This document shows positions 45,645 to 54,016 of a DNA stretch of 64,000 nt, one piece after another. A program made the translations under genes and the position numbers. Location of the stretch: contig NZ_JAMZCU010000002.1 in assembly GCF_024273195.1 (NCBI RefSeq), forward strand, positions 434,001 to 498,000, given 5' to 3'. This DNA is from Devosia ureilytica. Its GTDB lineage: Bacteria; Pseudomonadota; Alphaproteobacteria; Rhizobiales; Devosiaceae. Below the pieces are notes generated by a model. That model saw only the letters and a program-made list of their open reading frames with translations. It made no database searches and was not told where the DNA came from. Position 1 is the first letter of the stretch; each line of letters begins with the position of its first letter.

Positions 45645-46772
45645 ATGGCTGAAGCCGGCACTGAAAAGCTCATAGCCGAATTGAAGGCCCGCGCTGCGGC
45701 GTTGGGCTTTGACGCCTTTGGCATTGCGCCGGCCGATGCCCGCCCCGACCTGCCCGAAAAGCTTAGGCTCGCGTTGGCCGCAGGCTGGCACGCCGACATG
45801 GATTGGATGGCCGACACGGAGGCGCGACGCGGCGATCCGCGCCAGCTCTGGGCCGACGCTCGCTCGGTGATCCTCCTGGGCGTCAATTACGGTCCTCAAA
45901 CCGACCCCATGGCGCTGCTGGCCGAGCCCGGCGTCGGGATCATTTCGGCCTATGCGCGCAATCGCGATTATCACGACATCATCAAGGGACGGCTGAAGGA
46001 ACTGGCGGGGCTTCTGGCCCGGCGGTCCGGCGCCGAAGTGAAGGTCTTTGTCGATACCGCGCCGCTGATGGAAAAGCCGCTGGCCGAGGCGGCGGGGCTG
46101 GGCTGGCAGGGCAAGCATAGCGTGCTGGTCAGCCGCGACTTCGGTTCCTGGCTGTTTCTGGGGGCCATCCTCACCAGTGCCGACTTGCCGGCCGACCGAG
46201 CACATCCCGAAAGCTGCGGGTCTTGCACCAAATGCCTCGATATCTGCCCCACAAACGCCTTCCCGGCGCCGTTTCGCCTCGATGCCCGCAAATGCCTTGC
46301 CTATTATTCGGTCGAGCACAAAGGCCCGATCCCGCGCGAATTCCGCGCCCCCATGGCCAATCGCATCTACGGTTGCGATGATTGCCTGGCCGTCTGCCCG
46401 TGGAACAAGTTCGCCTCGGTCAGCCGCGAGGCACGGCTGCGCAGCCGCCCCGAATTGGAGCGGCCCAACCTGGCCGACCTGGTGCAACTGGACGACGAAG
46501 GTTTTCGAACCCTCTTTGCCGGCTCGCCGGTCAAGCGCATCGGTCATGCAAGGTTCCTGCGCAATGTGCTGATCGGCATCGGCAATTCGGGTGATCCATC
46601 TCTCGTGCCGGCCGTAATTGCCCGGCTGACCGATCCCTCGCCGCTGGTGCGCGGCGCTGCCATCTGGGCGCTGCGGCGGCTGGATCCGGCGCGGGCCGAA
46701 AGCTTGCGGCTGGACAGCCAGGCGCGGGAAGGCGATAGCTCCGTGCGCGACGAATGGGCTGGAGTGTTGTGA
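45645..46772 (+). CDS. queG: Epoxyqueuosine reductase
   Basis: The cobalamin- and Fe-S-dependent enzyme that makes the last step to queuosine in tRNA. It has 375 residues. Two 4Fe-4S motifs are visible, CGSCTKCLDICPTNAF and YGCDDCLAVCPWNKF, after the N-terminal DUF1730 domain (FDAFGIAPADARPDLPEKLR) and before C-terminal HEAT-like repeats (LVRGAAIWALRRLDP). The ATG at 45645 is the family start; a longer in-frame reading overlaps the GST gene. The stop overlaps the next start (TGATG). Confidence 0.95.
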   Translation: MAEAGTEKLIAELKARAAALGFDAFGIAPADARPDLPEKLRLALAAGWHADMDWMADTEARRGDPRQLWADARSVILLGVNYGPQTDPMALLAEPGVGIISAYARNRDYHDIIKGRLKELAGLLARRSGAEVKVFVDTAPLMEKPLAEAAGLGWQGKHSVLVSRDFGSWLFLGAILTSADLPADRAHPESCGSCTKCLDICPTNAFPAPFRLDARKCLAYYSVEHKGPIPREFRAPMANRIYGCDDCLAVCPWNKFASVSREARLRSRPELERPNLADLVQLDDEGFRTLFAGSPVKRIGHARFLRNVLIGIGNSGDPSLVPAVIARLTDPSPLVRGAAIWALRRLDPARAESLRLDSQAREGDSSVRDEWAGVL

Positions 46773-47638
46773 TGCGGGCATTTTTTTTCGGACTGGGCTT
46801 TTCGTCCCAGCAAAGCGCCATGGCCATGCGTGCCAATGGTTTTGCCAGCGTCGGCGGTACGGTGCGTGAGGCCGAAAAGGCCGCGCGGCTGCGGGCAATT
46901 GGTCTGGACGCGGTCGTGTTCGACGGCACCGCGCCGGGCGCGGATGTCAGCGCCGCGCTGACCGGGGCCACCCATGTCGTGCTCTCCATCGCGCCCGACG
47001 AAATGGGCGATCCGGTGCTGCGCCATCACCGTGCCGATCTCGACGCGGCGCCCGCATTGGAATGGCTGTGCTATTATTCGACGGTCGGCGTCTATGGCGA
47101 TTTTGACGGCGACTGGATCGATGAAACCGCGCCGCTGGTGCCGCGCAACATGCGCTCGGACCGGCGCGTGCTGGCCGAACAGGATTGGCGCGACTATGCG
47201 GCCGGGCGCGGCGTGCCGCTCTGCATTCTGCGCCTCGCCGGCATCTACGGCCCCGGGCGCTCCAGTTTTGACAAGCTGCGGGCCGGCACGGCGCGACGGG
47301 TGATCAAGCCCGGCCAGGTCTTCAACCGTATTCATGTCGGCGACATCGCGCGGGTGACGGCGCTGGCGGCCGAACGGCGGCTCGCCGGCACCTTCAACCT
47401 CTCCGACGACGAACCGGCGCCGCCCCAGGACGTCATCGCCCATGCGGCTGGCCTGATCGGCGTTGATATGCCGCCCGACCTGCCGTTTGAAACCGCCGAA
47501 ATGACGCCGATGCAGCGCAGTTTTTATCGCGACAACAAGCGCGTCTCCAATCGGGCGATCAAATCGGCGCTGGGTGTGGAATTGCTCTATCCCACCTATC
47601 GCGACGGCCTCGCCCAAATTCTTGAAAGCGAACAATGA
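46772..47638 (+). CDS. NAD(P)-dependent epimerase/dehydratase (YeeZ-like SDR)
   Basis: A 288-residue extended short-chain dehydrogenase. The N-terminal nucleotide motif is the shortened form FFFGLGFSSQ seen in the YeeZ group, and the catalytic region reads YYSTVGVYGD with the Tyr-x-x-x-Lys lysine missing (SSTxxYG type). ILRLAGIYGPGRS and FNRIHVGDIA are typical of atypical SDRs. The substrate is unknown. It is translationally coupled to queG upstream and to the acetyltransferase downstream (ATGA overlap). Confidence 0.87.
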   Translation: MRAFFFGLGFSSQQSAMAMRANGFASVGGTVREAEKAARLRAIGLDAVVFDGTAPGADVSAALTGATHVVLSIAPDEMGDPVLRHHRADLDAAPALEWLCYYSTVGVYGDFDGDWIDETAPLVPRNMRSDRRVLAEQDWRDYAAGRGVPLCILRLAGIYGPGRSSFDKLRAGTARRVIKPGQVFNRIHVGDIARVTALAAERRLAGTFNLSDDEPAPPQDVIAHAAGLIGVDMPPDLPFETAEMTPMQRSFYRDNKRVSNRAIKSALGVELLYPTYRDGLAQILESEQ

Positions 47639-48288
47639 CGCCCCAGCCCGCCAAATCCGCCCCGCAGCGCATTGCTCTTGAGGGCGCCTACGTCCGCCTT
47701 GAACCGCTGGAGCCGGGCCATGCCGCCGATCTGCTTGCGGTCTCGACCATGGAGGGCGGCGCTGAGCGCTATCGCTGGCTGTTTTCCAATGCGCCGACTT
47801 CGCTGGACGACATGCAGGCGCGCATCACGGCGGCCAACGCCGGGTCTGACCTTTCGGTGGCCATCATCGACAAGTCCACCGGCAAGGCCCTGGGCCAGCA
47901 GAGCTGGATGCGCATCCGCCCCGAACACGGCTCGATCGAAATCGGCGGCGTCTATTGGGGCTTGCCCATGGCGCGCAGCCGCCTCGCCACCGAGGCGCTC
48001 TATCTCTTCGCCCGTCACGCCTTTGACGATCTGGGCTACCGGCGCTTCGAGTGGAAGTGCAACAATGCCAACGAACCCTCCAAGGCCGCCGCGACCCGCT
48101 TTGGTTTCACCTTCGAGGGCATCTTCCGCCAGGACATGATCCTCAAGGGCGAAAGTCGCGACACGGCCTGGTTCTCGATGCTCGATAGTGAATGGCCCGC
48201 CCTGCGGGCTGAGTATCAGCGCTGGCTGGCGCCGGACAATTTCGACGCGGACGGGCAGCAGAAGTCCCGGCTCGCGACCCGTGGCTAA
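47635..48288 (+). CDS. GNAT family N-acetyltransferase (RimJ/RimL-like)
   Basis: A 217-residue acetyltransferase of the Acetyltransf_3 type: VRLEPLEPGHAADLL at the N-terminus, EIGGVYWGLPMARSRLATEAL for the acetyl-CoA loop region, and FEWKCNNANEPSKAAATRFGFTFEGIFRQDM, the family's 'SxxxxxxLGFxxEG' segment. It could acetylate a protein N-terminus or a small amine. It is the last gene of the queG run, and its end overlaps the convergent hydrolase by four bases. Confidence 0.9.
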   Translation: MTPQPAKSAPQRIALEGAYVRLEPLEPGHAADLLAVSTMEGGAERYRWLFSNAPTSLDDMQARITAANAGSDLSVAIIDKSTGKALGQQSWMRIRPEHGSIEIGGVYWGLPMARSRLATEALYLFARHAFDDLGYRRFEWKCNNANEPSKAAATRFGFTFEGIFRQDMILKGESRDTAWFSMLDSEWPALRAEYQRWLAPDNFDADGQQKSRLATRG

Positions 48289-49046
48289 ATCATAGCCAGC
48301 ACGGCCGCCCGCAGCCGTTCCAGATCCTCTTCCCGGCTCAGCCGATGGTCGCCATCGGGAATGAGCGTATAGGTGACGGGATCGTGCAGAATGTGGCTCA
48401 ACAGCTTTTGCGCATGGGCGGGGGGCACGTCCGGGTCCAGCCCGCCTTGCAGGATATGCACCGGACAACCGGTTTCGATCACCGAGCCGAACAGCAGGTG
48501 ATTGGCGCCGTCCTCGATCAGACCGCGCGTATAGCGATAAAACCCGTCGCCATAGGCGCTGTCACGCTCGTAATATCCCAGAGTGTCCAGGTCGCGCTGC
48601 TGGTCTGGCGTCATCCGCGCCGCAATCCGCACCGTGGCGTCAGTGGCCGGCGCGATCAGCACCAGCCCCTTGAGCGGCGTGCCCTTGTGCAATTGCAGCC
48701 GCGCCAGCAACAGGGCAATCCAGCCGCCCATGGACGAGCCGCATACGATCTGCGGCCCGCTGGTCGTGGCCAGCACCGCCTCGGCCTCCTCAAGCCAGCG
48801 GCTGATCGTGCCATGGTCGAAATCCCCGCCGGAAACGCCATGGCCGGAATAGTCAAAACGAGTGACGGCCCAGCCGCGCTCCGCGCCCATTGCATCGAGG
48901 GTCATGGCCTTGGCGCCACTCATCACCGAGCGAAACCCGTTGAGCCAGAACAGCCCCGGCGCGCCGCCCGGACGCTGCTCGACGGCGATTTCGCGGCTTT
49001 GGGCGCCGGTGCCGACGGTGATCTGAAAAGCGGTTGGGGAACTCAT
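48285..49046 (-). CDS. Alpha/beta hydrolase
   Basis: A serine hydrolase of about 253 residues. The nucleophile elbow is GSSMGGW (Ser, about 99-105); later VHILQGGLDPDVPP holds the acid Asp and IPDGDHRLSREEDL the His, completing the triad. The WLNGFRSVMSGAKA opening suggests an ABHD10/palmitoyl-thioesterase-like subgroup. The start is uncertain: ATG 49046 is used here, ATG 49067 is in frame, and neither has a clear ribosome site. A GCGCAGG/CCTGCGC hairpin lies at about 49076-49096, upstream. Confidence 0.85.
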   Translation of the reverse strand: MSSPTAFQITVGTGAQSREIAVEQRPGGAPGLFWLNGFRSVMSGAKAMTLDAMGAERGWAVTRFDYSGHGVSGGDFDHGTISRWLEEAEAVLATTSGPQIVCGSSMGGWIALLLARLQLHKGTPLKGLVLIAPATDATVRIAARMTPDQQRDLDTLGYYERDSAYGDGFYRYTRGLIEDGANHLLFGSVIETGCPVHILQGGLDPDVPPAHAQKLLSHILHDPVTYTLIPDGDHRLSREEDLERLRAAVLAMI

Positions 49047-49200
49047 GAGCGCAGAAAGGGCTTTCATCTTGGTGGCGCAGGGCGTACCCCTGCGCAACAG
49101 CCTGAAATTCAGTGGTGACGGCAGTTGACTTTGCCTGCCACTACCACGATTTTAGGGCCGATTTTCAGCCCTCCTACCAACTACACAAGGAACGCTTGCC

Positions 49201-49737
49201 ATTCGTCGTCCCATGAGACCCGTTGCGCCCCAGAAGGATGGGCCGCTTGCCAACGAGGATATCACCAGCCCTGACGTCCAGCTCATCGATGCGAGCGGTG
49301 AAAACCGCGGCATTGTCGGCACCCGTGAAGCACTGGCCGAAGCGCAGGAGCAAGGTCTTGACCTGGTCCTGATCGCCGCCAATTCACAGCCCCCCGTCGC
49401 CAAGATGCTCGATCTCGGGCGCTACAAATACGCTGCCCAGAAGAAGGCGGCCGAAGCGCGCAAGAAGCAGAAGGTGATCGAGGTCAAGGAAGTGCAGATG
49501 CGTCCCAACATCGACACGCACGACTATGAGACCAAGATGAAGGCCGTGCAGCGCTTCCTGGACGAAGGCGACCGCGTCAAGGTGACGATGCGCTTCCGTG
49601 GCCGCGAAATGGCTCACCAGGACCTTGGCATGCAGCTATTGCTCAAGGTTCGTGAACAGACCGAGGCCGTGGCCAAGGTCGAAAGCCAGCCGCGCTCCGA
49701 AGGCCGGCAGATGGTCATGGTCCTGGCGCCAAAGTAA
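49201..49737 (+). CDS. infC: Translation initiation factor IF-3 (AUU start)
   Basis: IF-3 prevents premature 50S joining and proofreads start codons. The protein has 178 residues: an N-terminal domain (DGPLANEDITSPDVQLIDAS), a linker rich in Lys (KYAAQKKAAEARKKQK) and a C-terminal domain (VKEVQMRPNIDTHDYETKMK, HQDLGMQLLLKV). The most likely start is ATT at 49201, giving MRRPMRPVAPQ. AAGGA lies about ten bases upstream, whereas the ATG at 49213 has no ribosome site. AUU initiation is the known self-limiting control of infC. A strong terminator follows. Confidence 0.93.
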   Translation: MRRPMRPVAPQKDGPLANEDITSPDVQLIDASGENRGIVGTREALAEAQEQGLDLVLIAANSQPPVAKMLDLGRYKYAAQKKAAEARKKQKVIEVKEVQMRPNIDTHDYETKMKAVQRFLDEGDRVKVTMRFRGREMAHQDLGMQLLLKVREQTEAVAKVESQPRSEGRQMVMVLAPK

Positions 49738-49760
49738 GGCGACACGAGCATTGGAATTGA

Positions 49761-49788
49761 AAAAGCGGGCCGATTGGCCCGCTTTTTT
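49761..49788 (+). terminator. Rho-independent terminator after infC
   Basis: AAAAGCGGGCC (49761-49771), loop GATT, GGCCCGCTTTT (49776-49786) then TT: a perfect 11-bp stem, 24 bases past the stop. Confidence 0.9.
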
Positions 49789-49959
49789 GTATTGGGCGAC
49801 GACGATTACTCGTATGCCCGTCCCAATTGACCCTTTCCGCGTCCTGTAATTGCAGTAAGGTTGCTTCCATTACTGCAAGTCTATTCAGGTCCGGGGGAGG
49901 GGCATGAGCTGTACTGTTTGCTGGCCGCGCCGTTGATCCCGCCGGATGATCGCGAGCCG

Positions 49960-50859
49960 ATGTATTCGCCTCCAATTCCACGTGAGATGCGTGTTGTGGC
50001 CGTGGCTTCAATTCACGCTGAGCTGTCCGTGCAAGTCTTGCGCGGACAGTGCTGGGTTGTTGATGGTGACACAATCATTATTGAAAAGACGCACATTCGC
50101 CTTGCGGGGATTGATGCTCCAGAGCTCGATCATCCCTATGGCAAACAATCCAAATGGGCACTGGTGGAGCTTTGTAGGAACCAGACAATAACGGCCCATA
50201 TCAAGCCTGAAATGTCCTATGATCGTGTTGTCGCCCAATGCTTCCTGCCCGATGGGCGGGATTTGGGGGCCGAGATGGTCCGTATGGGCCTAGCAATCGA
50301 TTGGCCAAAATTCTCTGGTGGACGATACCAGCACCTTGAGCCTGAGGGCGTGCGCAAGAAACTTTGGCGCGCCGCATTGAGGCAGCGAGGCATGGCGACG
50401 TTGCTGGACGATTTGCAGCCGCTGCTTCGGCAACCCGTGGGCACAGTATCCGAGCGTGCTCGGCCGATTACGACATCTCCTGTGAGATATTACCCTCCCA
50501 AACCACGGCTTCGGCCATGGCAGGTCTGGGCGGCGGCCCTATCCTTGCTCCTTTTGCCTGTCGGATGTGCTTTGACGGGACATGCCGACCATTCTCCACT
50601 GCCCGCCGCACGCCAGCAACATGTCCCGCCTCCCGTCACAAGCCAGCAATTTGCGCCACCTCCAGCGTCTGTGGTTACAGCCTTGGCACTTAATGTCAGG
50701 ACGGGGCCTTCCAACAAGGCCAAGGTCATTGCGCAACTCGAGCGCGGGACGGTCGTGGTTCAAACCGGTGTTTCTGGGGGCTGGTACGCAATCCTGCTTC
50801 AGGATGGTAGAACCGGCTGGGTTCATAGCAGCTATTTGAGACCAGCCGACATACGATAG
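49960..50859 (+). CDS. Thermonuclease-like domain, transmembrane helix and SH3 domain fusion
   Basis: About 299 residues. The N-terminal staphylococcal nuclease (TNase) domain (about 22-145) keeps the catalytic set: VVDGDTIII for Ca binding, HIRLAGIDAPELDHPYG with Arg and Glu, and SYDRVVAQCF with the second Arg. A hydrophobic helix (WQVWAAALSLLLLPVGCAL, about 186-204) and a Pro/Gln linker follow. A bacterial SH3 domain (VTALALNVRTGPSNKAKVIA ... GWYAILLQDGRTGWVHSSYL) ends the protein. There is no N-terminal signal, so the nuclease would face the cytoplasm and the SH3 domain the periplasm. The start is uncertain (ATG 49960 or 49987). Moderately lower GC than neighbours. Confidence 0.82.
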   Translation: MYSPPIPREMRVVAVASIHAELSVQVLRGQCWVVDGDTIIIEKTHIRLAGIDAPELDHPYGKQSKWALVELCRNQTITAHIKPEMSYDRVVAQCFLPDGRDLGAEMVRMGLAIDWPKFSGGRYQHLEPEGVRKKLWRAALRQRGMATLLDDLQPLLRQPVGTVSERARPITTSPVRYYPPKPRLRPWQVWAAALSLLLLPVGCALTGHADHSPLPAARQQHVPPPVTSQQFAPPPASVVTALALNVRTGPSNKAKVIAQLERGTVVVQTGVSGGWYAILLQDGRTGWVHSSYLRPADIR

Positions 50860-50886
50860 GGCGGACCCGAAGGCCCGCCTTGTATT
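50859..50886 (+). terminator. Probable terminator after the nuclease-SH3 gene
   Basis: GGGCGGACC-CGAA-GGCCCGCC forms a stem with one A-C mismatch, then TTGTATT. It also lies between convergent genes. Confidence 0.4.
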
Positions 50887-50901
50887 GCGATTTGCGTCGG
50901 T

Positions 50902-51705
50902 TCAGGCGACGGACTTGAAATCGACCACCTTGCCGATGGCGTTTTCGACGGCCCAGTTGAGGGCATAGTCGGCCACTTCTTCCCAACCGGCATCGCCCAG
51001 CGTCCAATGCGAGCGGTCTTCAAAGATCTTGAGCGCGGTGACGGCCTTGGCCTTCTTCTGCTTGCTGAAGATCGCCTTTGTCATCGAGGCATCGGCAATA
51101 AGATCCTTGCCGCCGCCGATAAGGAGGAGCGGGGCGCGGGTCTGGCCGGCGAAGTCGATCTTGATGGGGTTGATGATCCCATCCCAATAGACGCGGCCGG
51201 CGGTGGGCACGACATAGCGCTCATATTCAGCATCCACGAGATCGGCCGGAATGGTCTGGGCAAAGCGGGTGCGGAAGAACTTTGGCGACATGTGCTTGAT
51301 CTTTCCGCGGCTGAAGAGATCGCCAAGGACCGGCAGGGCCGAGATGATGGCCTGGGGACCGAGCGGCACGCCGGGAGTCGGGGCCGGATTGACGGCGACC
51401 CCAGCAACACCCAGGCCACGTTCGAGCAGATGCTGCACGAAGACACCGCCGGCCGAATGGCCGATGAGGATGGGCTGTTCGGGCAGGGCCCGGATGATCT
51501 TCTCATAGTGAGCGATGATGTCGCGCTGGCCGGACTTGGCCAGGGCCGGATTGGGATTGGCGCGCAATTGGGCGGGGCTGCGGTCATCAAACGGCCAGTT
51601 GGGGACGATTACAGTATAGCCCTGGGCTTCGTAGCGGGCCTTTACATGTTCGAACGAGAGGCTGTTGAGCCAGGCGCCGTGAACGAGAACGATGGTCTTG
51701 GTCAT
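50902..51705 (-). CDS. Alpha/beta hydrolase
   Basis: A 267-residue serine hydrolase. IVLVHGAWLNSLSFE is the oxyanion HG motif, LIGHSAGGVFVQHLLER the nucleophile elbow (Ser about residue 100), LLLIGGGKDLIAD the acid region and DRSHWTL the catalytic His near the end. It resembles the group often annotated as esterase or salicylate esterase-like 'alpha/beta fold hydrolase'; the substrate is unknown. It is divergent from the GlxA-type regulator, which probably controls it. Confidence 0.9.
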   Translation of the reverse strand: MTKTIVLVHGAWLNSLSFEHVKARYEAQGYTVIVPNWPFDDRSPAQLRANPNPALAKSGQRDIIAHYEKIIRALPEQPILIGHSAGGVFVQHLLERGLGVAGVAVNPAPTPGVPLGPQAIISALPVLGDLFSRGKIKHMSPKFFRTRFAQTIPADLVDAEYERYVVPTAGRVYWDGIINPIKIDFAGQTRAPLLLIGGGKDLIADASMTKAIFSKQKKAKAVTALKIFEDRSHWTLGDAGWEEVADYALNWAVENAIGKVVDFKSVA

Positions 51706-51788
51706 GTCATATCTCCTTTGCTCGACGAACCCTTGTTCGTCTTGATGGGATAAGAATAGGATCGACCCATGCAGACGACGATTGCTGC

Positions 51789-51817
51789 AAGTGACATTGT
51801 CAGGTCCGGAAGTGACA
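51789..51817. promoter_or_regulatory. Direct repeat/palindrome before the GlxA-type regulator
   Basis: AAGTGACA occurs twice (51789-51796 and 51810-51817), with starts 21 bases apart, i.e. two helical turns on one DNA face, as AraC-family proteins prefer. The first copy overlaps the palindrome TGACATTGTCA (51792-51802). The second ends just before the ATG at 51821, so binding would block translation initiation or transcription. Confidence 0.5.
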
Positions 51818-51820
51818 AAG

Positions 51821-52789
51821 ATGGCTCAGCCCATTCGCTATACCGAGATTGGACTATTGATTTACCCCGGCTGCGCCATGGCCTCGGTCCATGGCCTCAC
51901 CGACGCCTTCGAGGTGGCCAACCAATATGCCGACCAGCATGGTGGACCGGTGCGCATCCGCACCACCCATTGGCGGCATGGCGAAAGCGGCCTCGCCCGG
52001 GTGTTCGACAGCCAGCCTGGCGACGGCGCGCCTGATTATGTGGTGATCCCCGGGCGGCTTGCCGATCCACTGACGGCTGACGACGTGGCAGACTTCGTGC
52101 CCTGGCTCATTGCGCAGCACGCGCATGGGACCACTTTGGCCTCCGTCTGTGGCGGCGCCTTCATGCTGGGTCATTCAGGCCTGCTCGATGGGCGGCGAGC
52201 CACCACGCACTGGCTTTATGCAGATGCCTTCCAGGCCATGTTTCCAGACGTGTCAGTGACGCCCAGCGATATCGTGGTCGAGGATGGCGACATCATCACC
52301 GCCGGCGGCATGCTGGCCTGGACCGATCTCGGATTGCGGCTGATCCACCGGGTTCTGGGACCAACGGTGATGGCGGAGGCAGCAAAATTCCTGCTGGTCG
52401 ATCCCGCCGGGCGTGAGCAGCGCCATTACTCAACCTTCGCGCCGCGTCTGACCCATGGCGATACATCGGTGCTCAAGGTGCAGCACTGGCTGCAGGCCCA
52501 TAGTGGCGAGGAGATCAACGTGTCAGCCCTAGCGGGGCGGGCCGGGTTGGAGCAACGGACATTTTTGCGGCGCTTCCAGAAGGCGACGGGCCTTAAGCCC
52601 ACCGAATATGTGCAGGCCCTCCGCATTGGGCACGCACGGGAAAAGCTCGAATTCAGCCGGGACTCGGTCGAGCGCATCGCCTTCAACGTTGGCTACAAGG
52701 ACCCCTCGGCCTTCCGGCGGGTGTTCCAGAAGGTGACTGGACTGTCCGCAAGTGCCTATCGCGAACGCTTCAGCACGGCGAGTGCATGA
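51821..52789 (+). CDS. GlxA family AraC-type transcriptional regulator
   Basis: A 322-residue regulator with an N-terminal DJ-1/PfpI (class I glutamine amidotransferase-like) domain (about 5-190; VCGGAFMLGHSGLLDGRRAT contains the pseudo-nucleophile Cys) and a C-terminal AraC double helix-turn-helix (INVSALAGRAGLEQRTFLRRFQKATG; VERIAFNVGYKDPSAFRRVFQKVTG). The ATG at 51821 fits homologs better than an upstream in-frame start. The divergent hydrolase and the repeated AAGTGACA elements suggest control of that gene and of itself. Confidence 0.92.
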   Translation: MAQPIRYTEIGLLIYPGCAMASVHGLTDAFEVANQYADQHGGPVRIRTTHWRHGESGLARVFDSQPGDGAPDYVVIPGRLADPLTADDVADFVPWLIAQHAHGTTLASVCGGAFMLGHSGLLDGRRATTHWLYADAFQAMFPDVSVTPSDIVVEDGDIITAGGMLAWTDLGLRLIHRVLGPTVMAEAAKFLLVDPAGREQRHYSTFAPRLTHGDTSVLKVQHWLQAHSGEEINVSALAGRAGLEQRTFLRRFQKATGLKPTEYVQALRIGHAREKLEFSRDSVERIAFNVGYKDPSAFRRVFQKVTGLSASAYRERFSTASA

Positions 52790-52815
52790 AGCGGGGGGCC
52801 CGGGGCCCGTAAACC

Positions 52816-53063
52816 CTAGATATCTGGCCCCGTAAGAAAGGGCATGATGTTGACGCCATCGCCGGGGAAGGTGCTGATATGCGGATGGTCGGCAAAGAGC
52901 GCAGCGGCTGCCTCGGCATATTCCGCTTCAACAATCAGATGGCTGCAGAAGTCACTGGTGGCCGACGCGATCATGCCGTCATGATTGACGATGGATGCGG
53001 CGTGGCGCGGAATTTTGCCAGATCCGCGCGGGTCATGGTGTAGACAGCCAGGAAATGCCGCAT
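52816..53063 (-). pseudogene. Broken YCII-related (DGPF-like) protein gene
   Basis: A strong ribosome site (AGGAGGAGG) and ATG at 53063 open a frame MRHFLAVYTMTRADLAKFRA that stops after 30 codons. A second frame, displaced by one base, then carries HAASIVNHDGMIASATSDFC and EAAAALFADHPHISTFPGDG with the end VNIMPFLTGPDI. From memory, intact relatives of this family (about 110-130 residues) contain both parts in one frame, with a stretch of some 40 residues between them. The gene therefore has a frameshifting deletion in the middle, and perhaps a second, smaller loss after VNHDGM. It is not expected to give a functional protein. Confidence 0.75.
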
Positions 53064-53113
53064 GGCGACCTCCTCCTAACACCCAAGGAGATTTGGTCGC
53101 CAGACCGGATGTG

Positions 53114-54016
53114 TCACATCAATTGGAAGCCGACAGCGTCCACATCCGCCTTGGTCGGGATCGCCGGCTGGGCGCCGGGGTTGAGGCAGGCAAGGCTCCC
53201 GGCCACGGCGGCGCGACGAAGCGCGGCTTCGAGCGAATGGCCCGCATCAAGCCCGGCCGCGAGATAGCCGCAAAAAGTGTCGCCGGCGCCGACCGTGTCG
53301 ACGGGCTTGACCTTATGGGCGGGCACGGCGATGGGGCCGTCGGGCGTGCGGGCGCGAGCGCCGTCAGGGCCCAGTGTCACGACGATGGTGCGCCCCGTCT
53401 GGTTGACCCAATCCTGCATGGCGGCGTCGAGCTGGTCGATGGGGCGGCCGGTGAGCAGGGAAAACTCGGTTTCATTGGCGATGACGATATCGGCCAGGGG
53501 CGCCAGTTTTGCCGTGTCGGGCAGGAAGGGCGCAGTATTGAGCACGCTGCGGGCACCGCGCTCGCGGGCGATTTCCAGCGCCCGTCGCGTCGCTGCCTGC
53601 GGCACCTCCTGCTGCACCAGCAAGGTGTCACGGGCGGTAAGGCCCGCAAGCCCCTTGTCGGCGTCCTCCGGGCTGACCGTGCCATTGGCGCCGGGCAGGA
53701 TGGCGATGACATTTTCGCCCGCCGCATCGACAAAGATCATGGCAATGCCAGTCGCCGCGTCGGCCCGGCGGAGCTGGGAGAGATCAACCCCGCCCTTGTC
53801 GAGCAAGTCCAGCGCGAGATCGGCAAAGGCGTCGTCGCCCACTGCCGACACATGCAGCACCTCGGCTCCGGCGCGGCGTGCGGCCAGCGCCTGGTTGGCG
53901 CCCTTGCCGCCCGGCGCCATGGAAAAAGTACCCCCGGCAACCGTTTCGCCCGGCTTGGGCAGGCGGGTGACGGTGCCGATCTGGTCGAGATTGGTGGAGC
54001 CGAAAACGGTGATCAT
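53114..54016 (-). CDS. rbsK: Ribokinase (PfkB family)
   Basis: Phosphorylates D-ribose to ribose 5-phosphate. It has 300 residues. PfkB signatures are clear: GGKGANQALAARRAGAEV near the N-terminus and DTVGAGDTFCGYLAAGL (about 238-254, catalytic Asp in GAGD). VVTLGPDGARA and the family's NxTE element (ANETE) support ribokinase. It is the last gene of the nat-ydeI-DUF1697-rbsK run. No ribose transporter lies nearby, so other ribo-sugars or nucleosides may be the source. Confidence 0.93.
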   Translation of the reverse strand: MITVFGSTNLDQIGTVTRLPKPGETVAGGTFSMAPGGKGANQALAARRAGAEVLHVSAVGDDAFADLALDLLDKGGVDLSQLRRADAATGIAMIFVDAAGENVIAILPGANGTVSPEDADKGLAGLTARDTLLVQQEVPQAATRRALEIARERGARSVLNTAPFLPDTAKLAPLADIVIANETEFSLLTGRPIDQLDAAMQDWVNQTGRTIVVTLGPDGARARTPDGPIAVPAHKVKPVDTVGAGDTFCGYLAAGLDAGHSLEAALRRAAVAGSLACLNPGAQPAIPTKADVDAVGFQLM

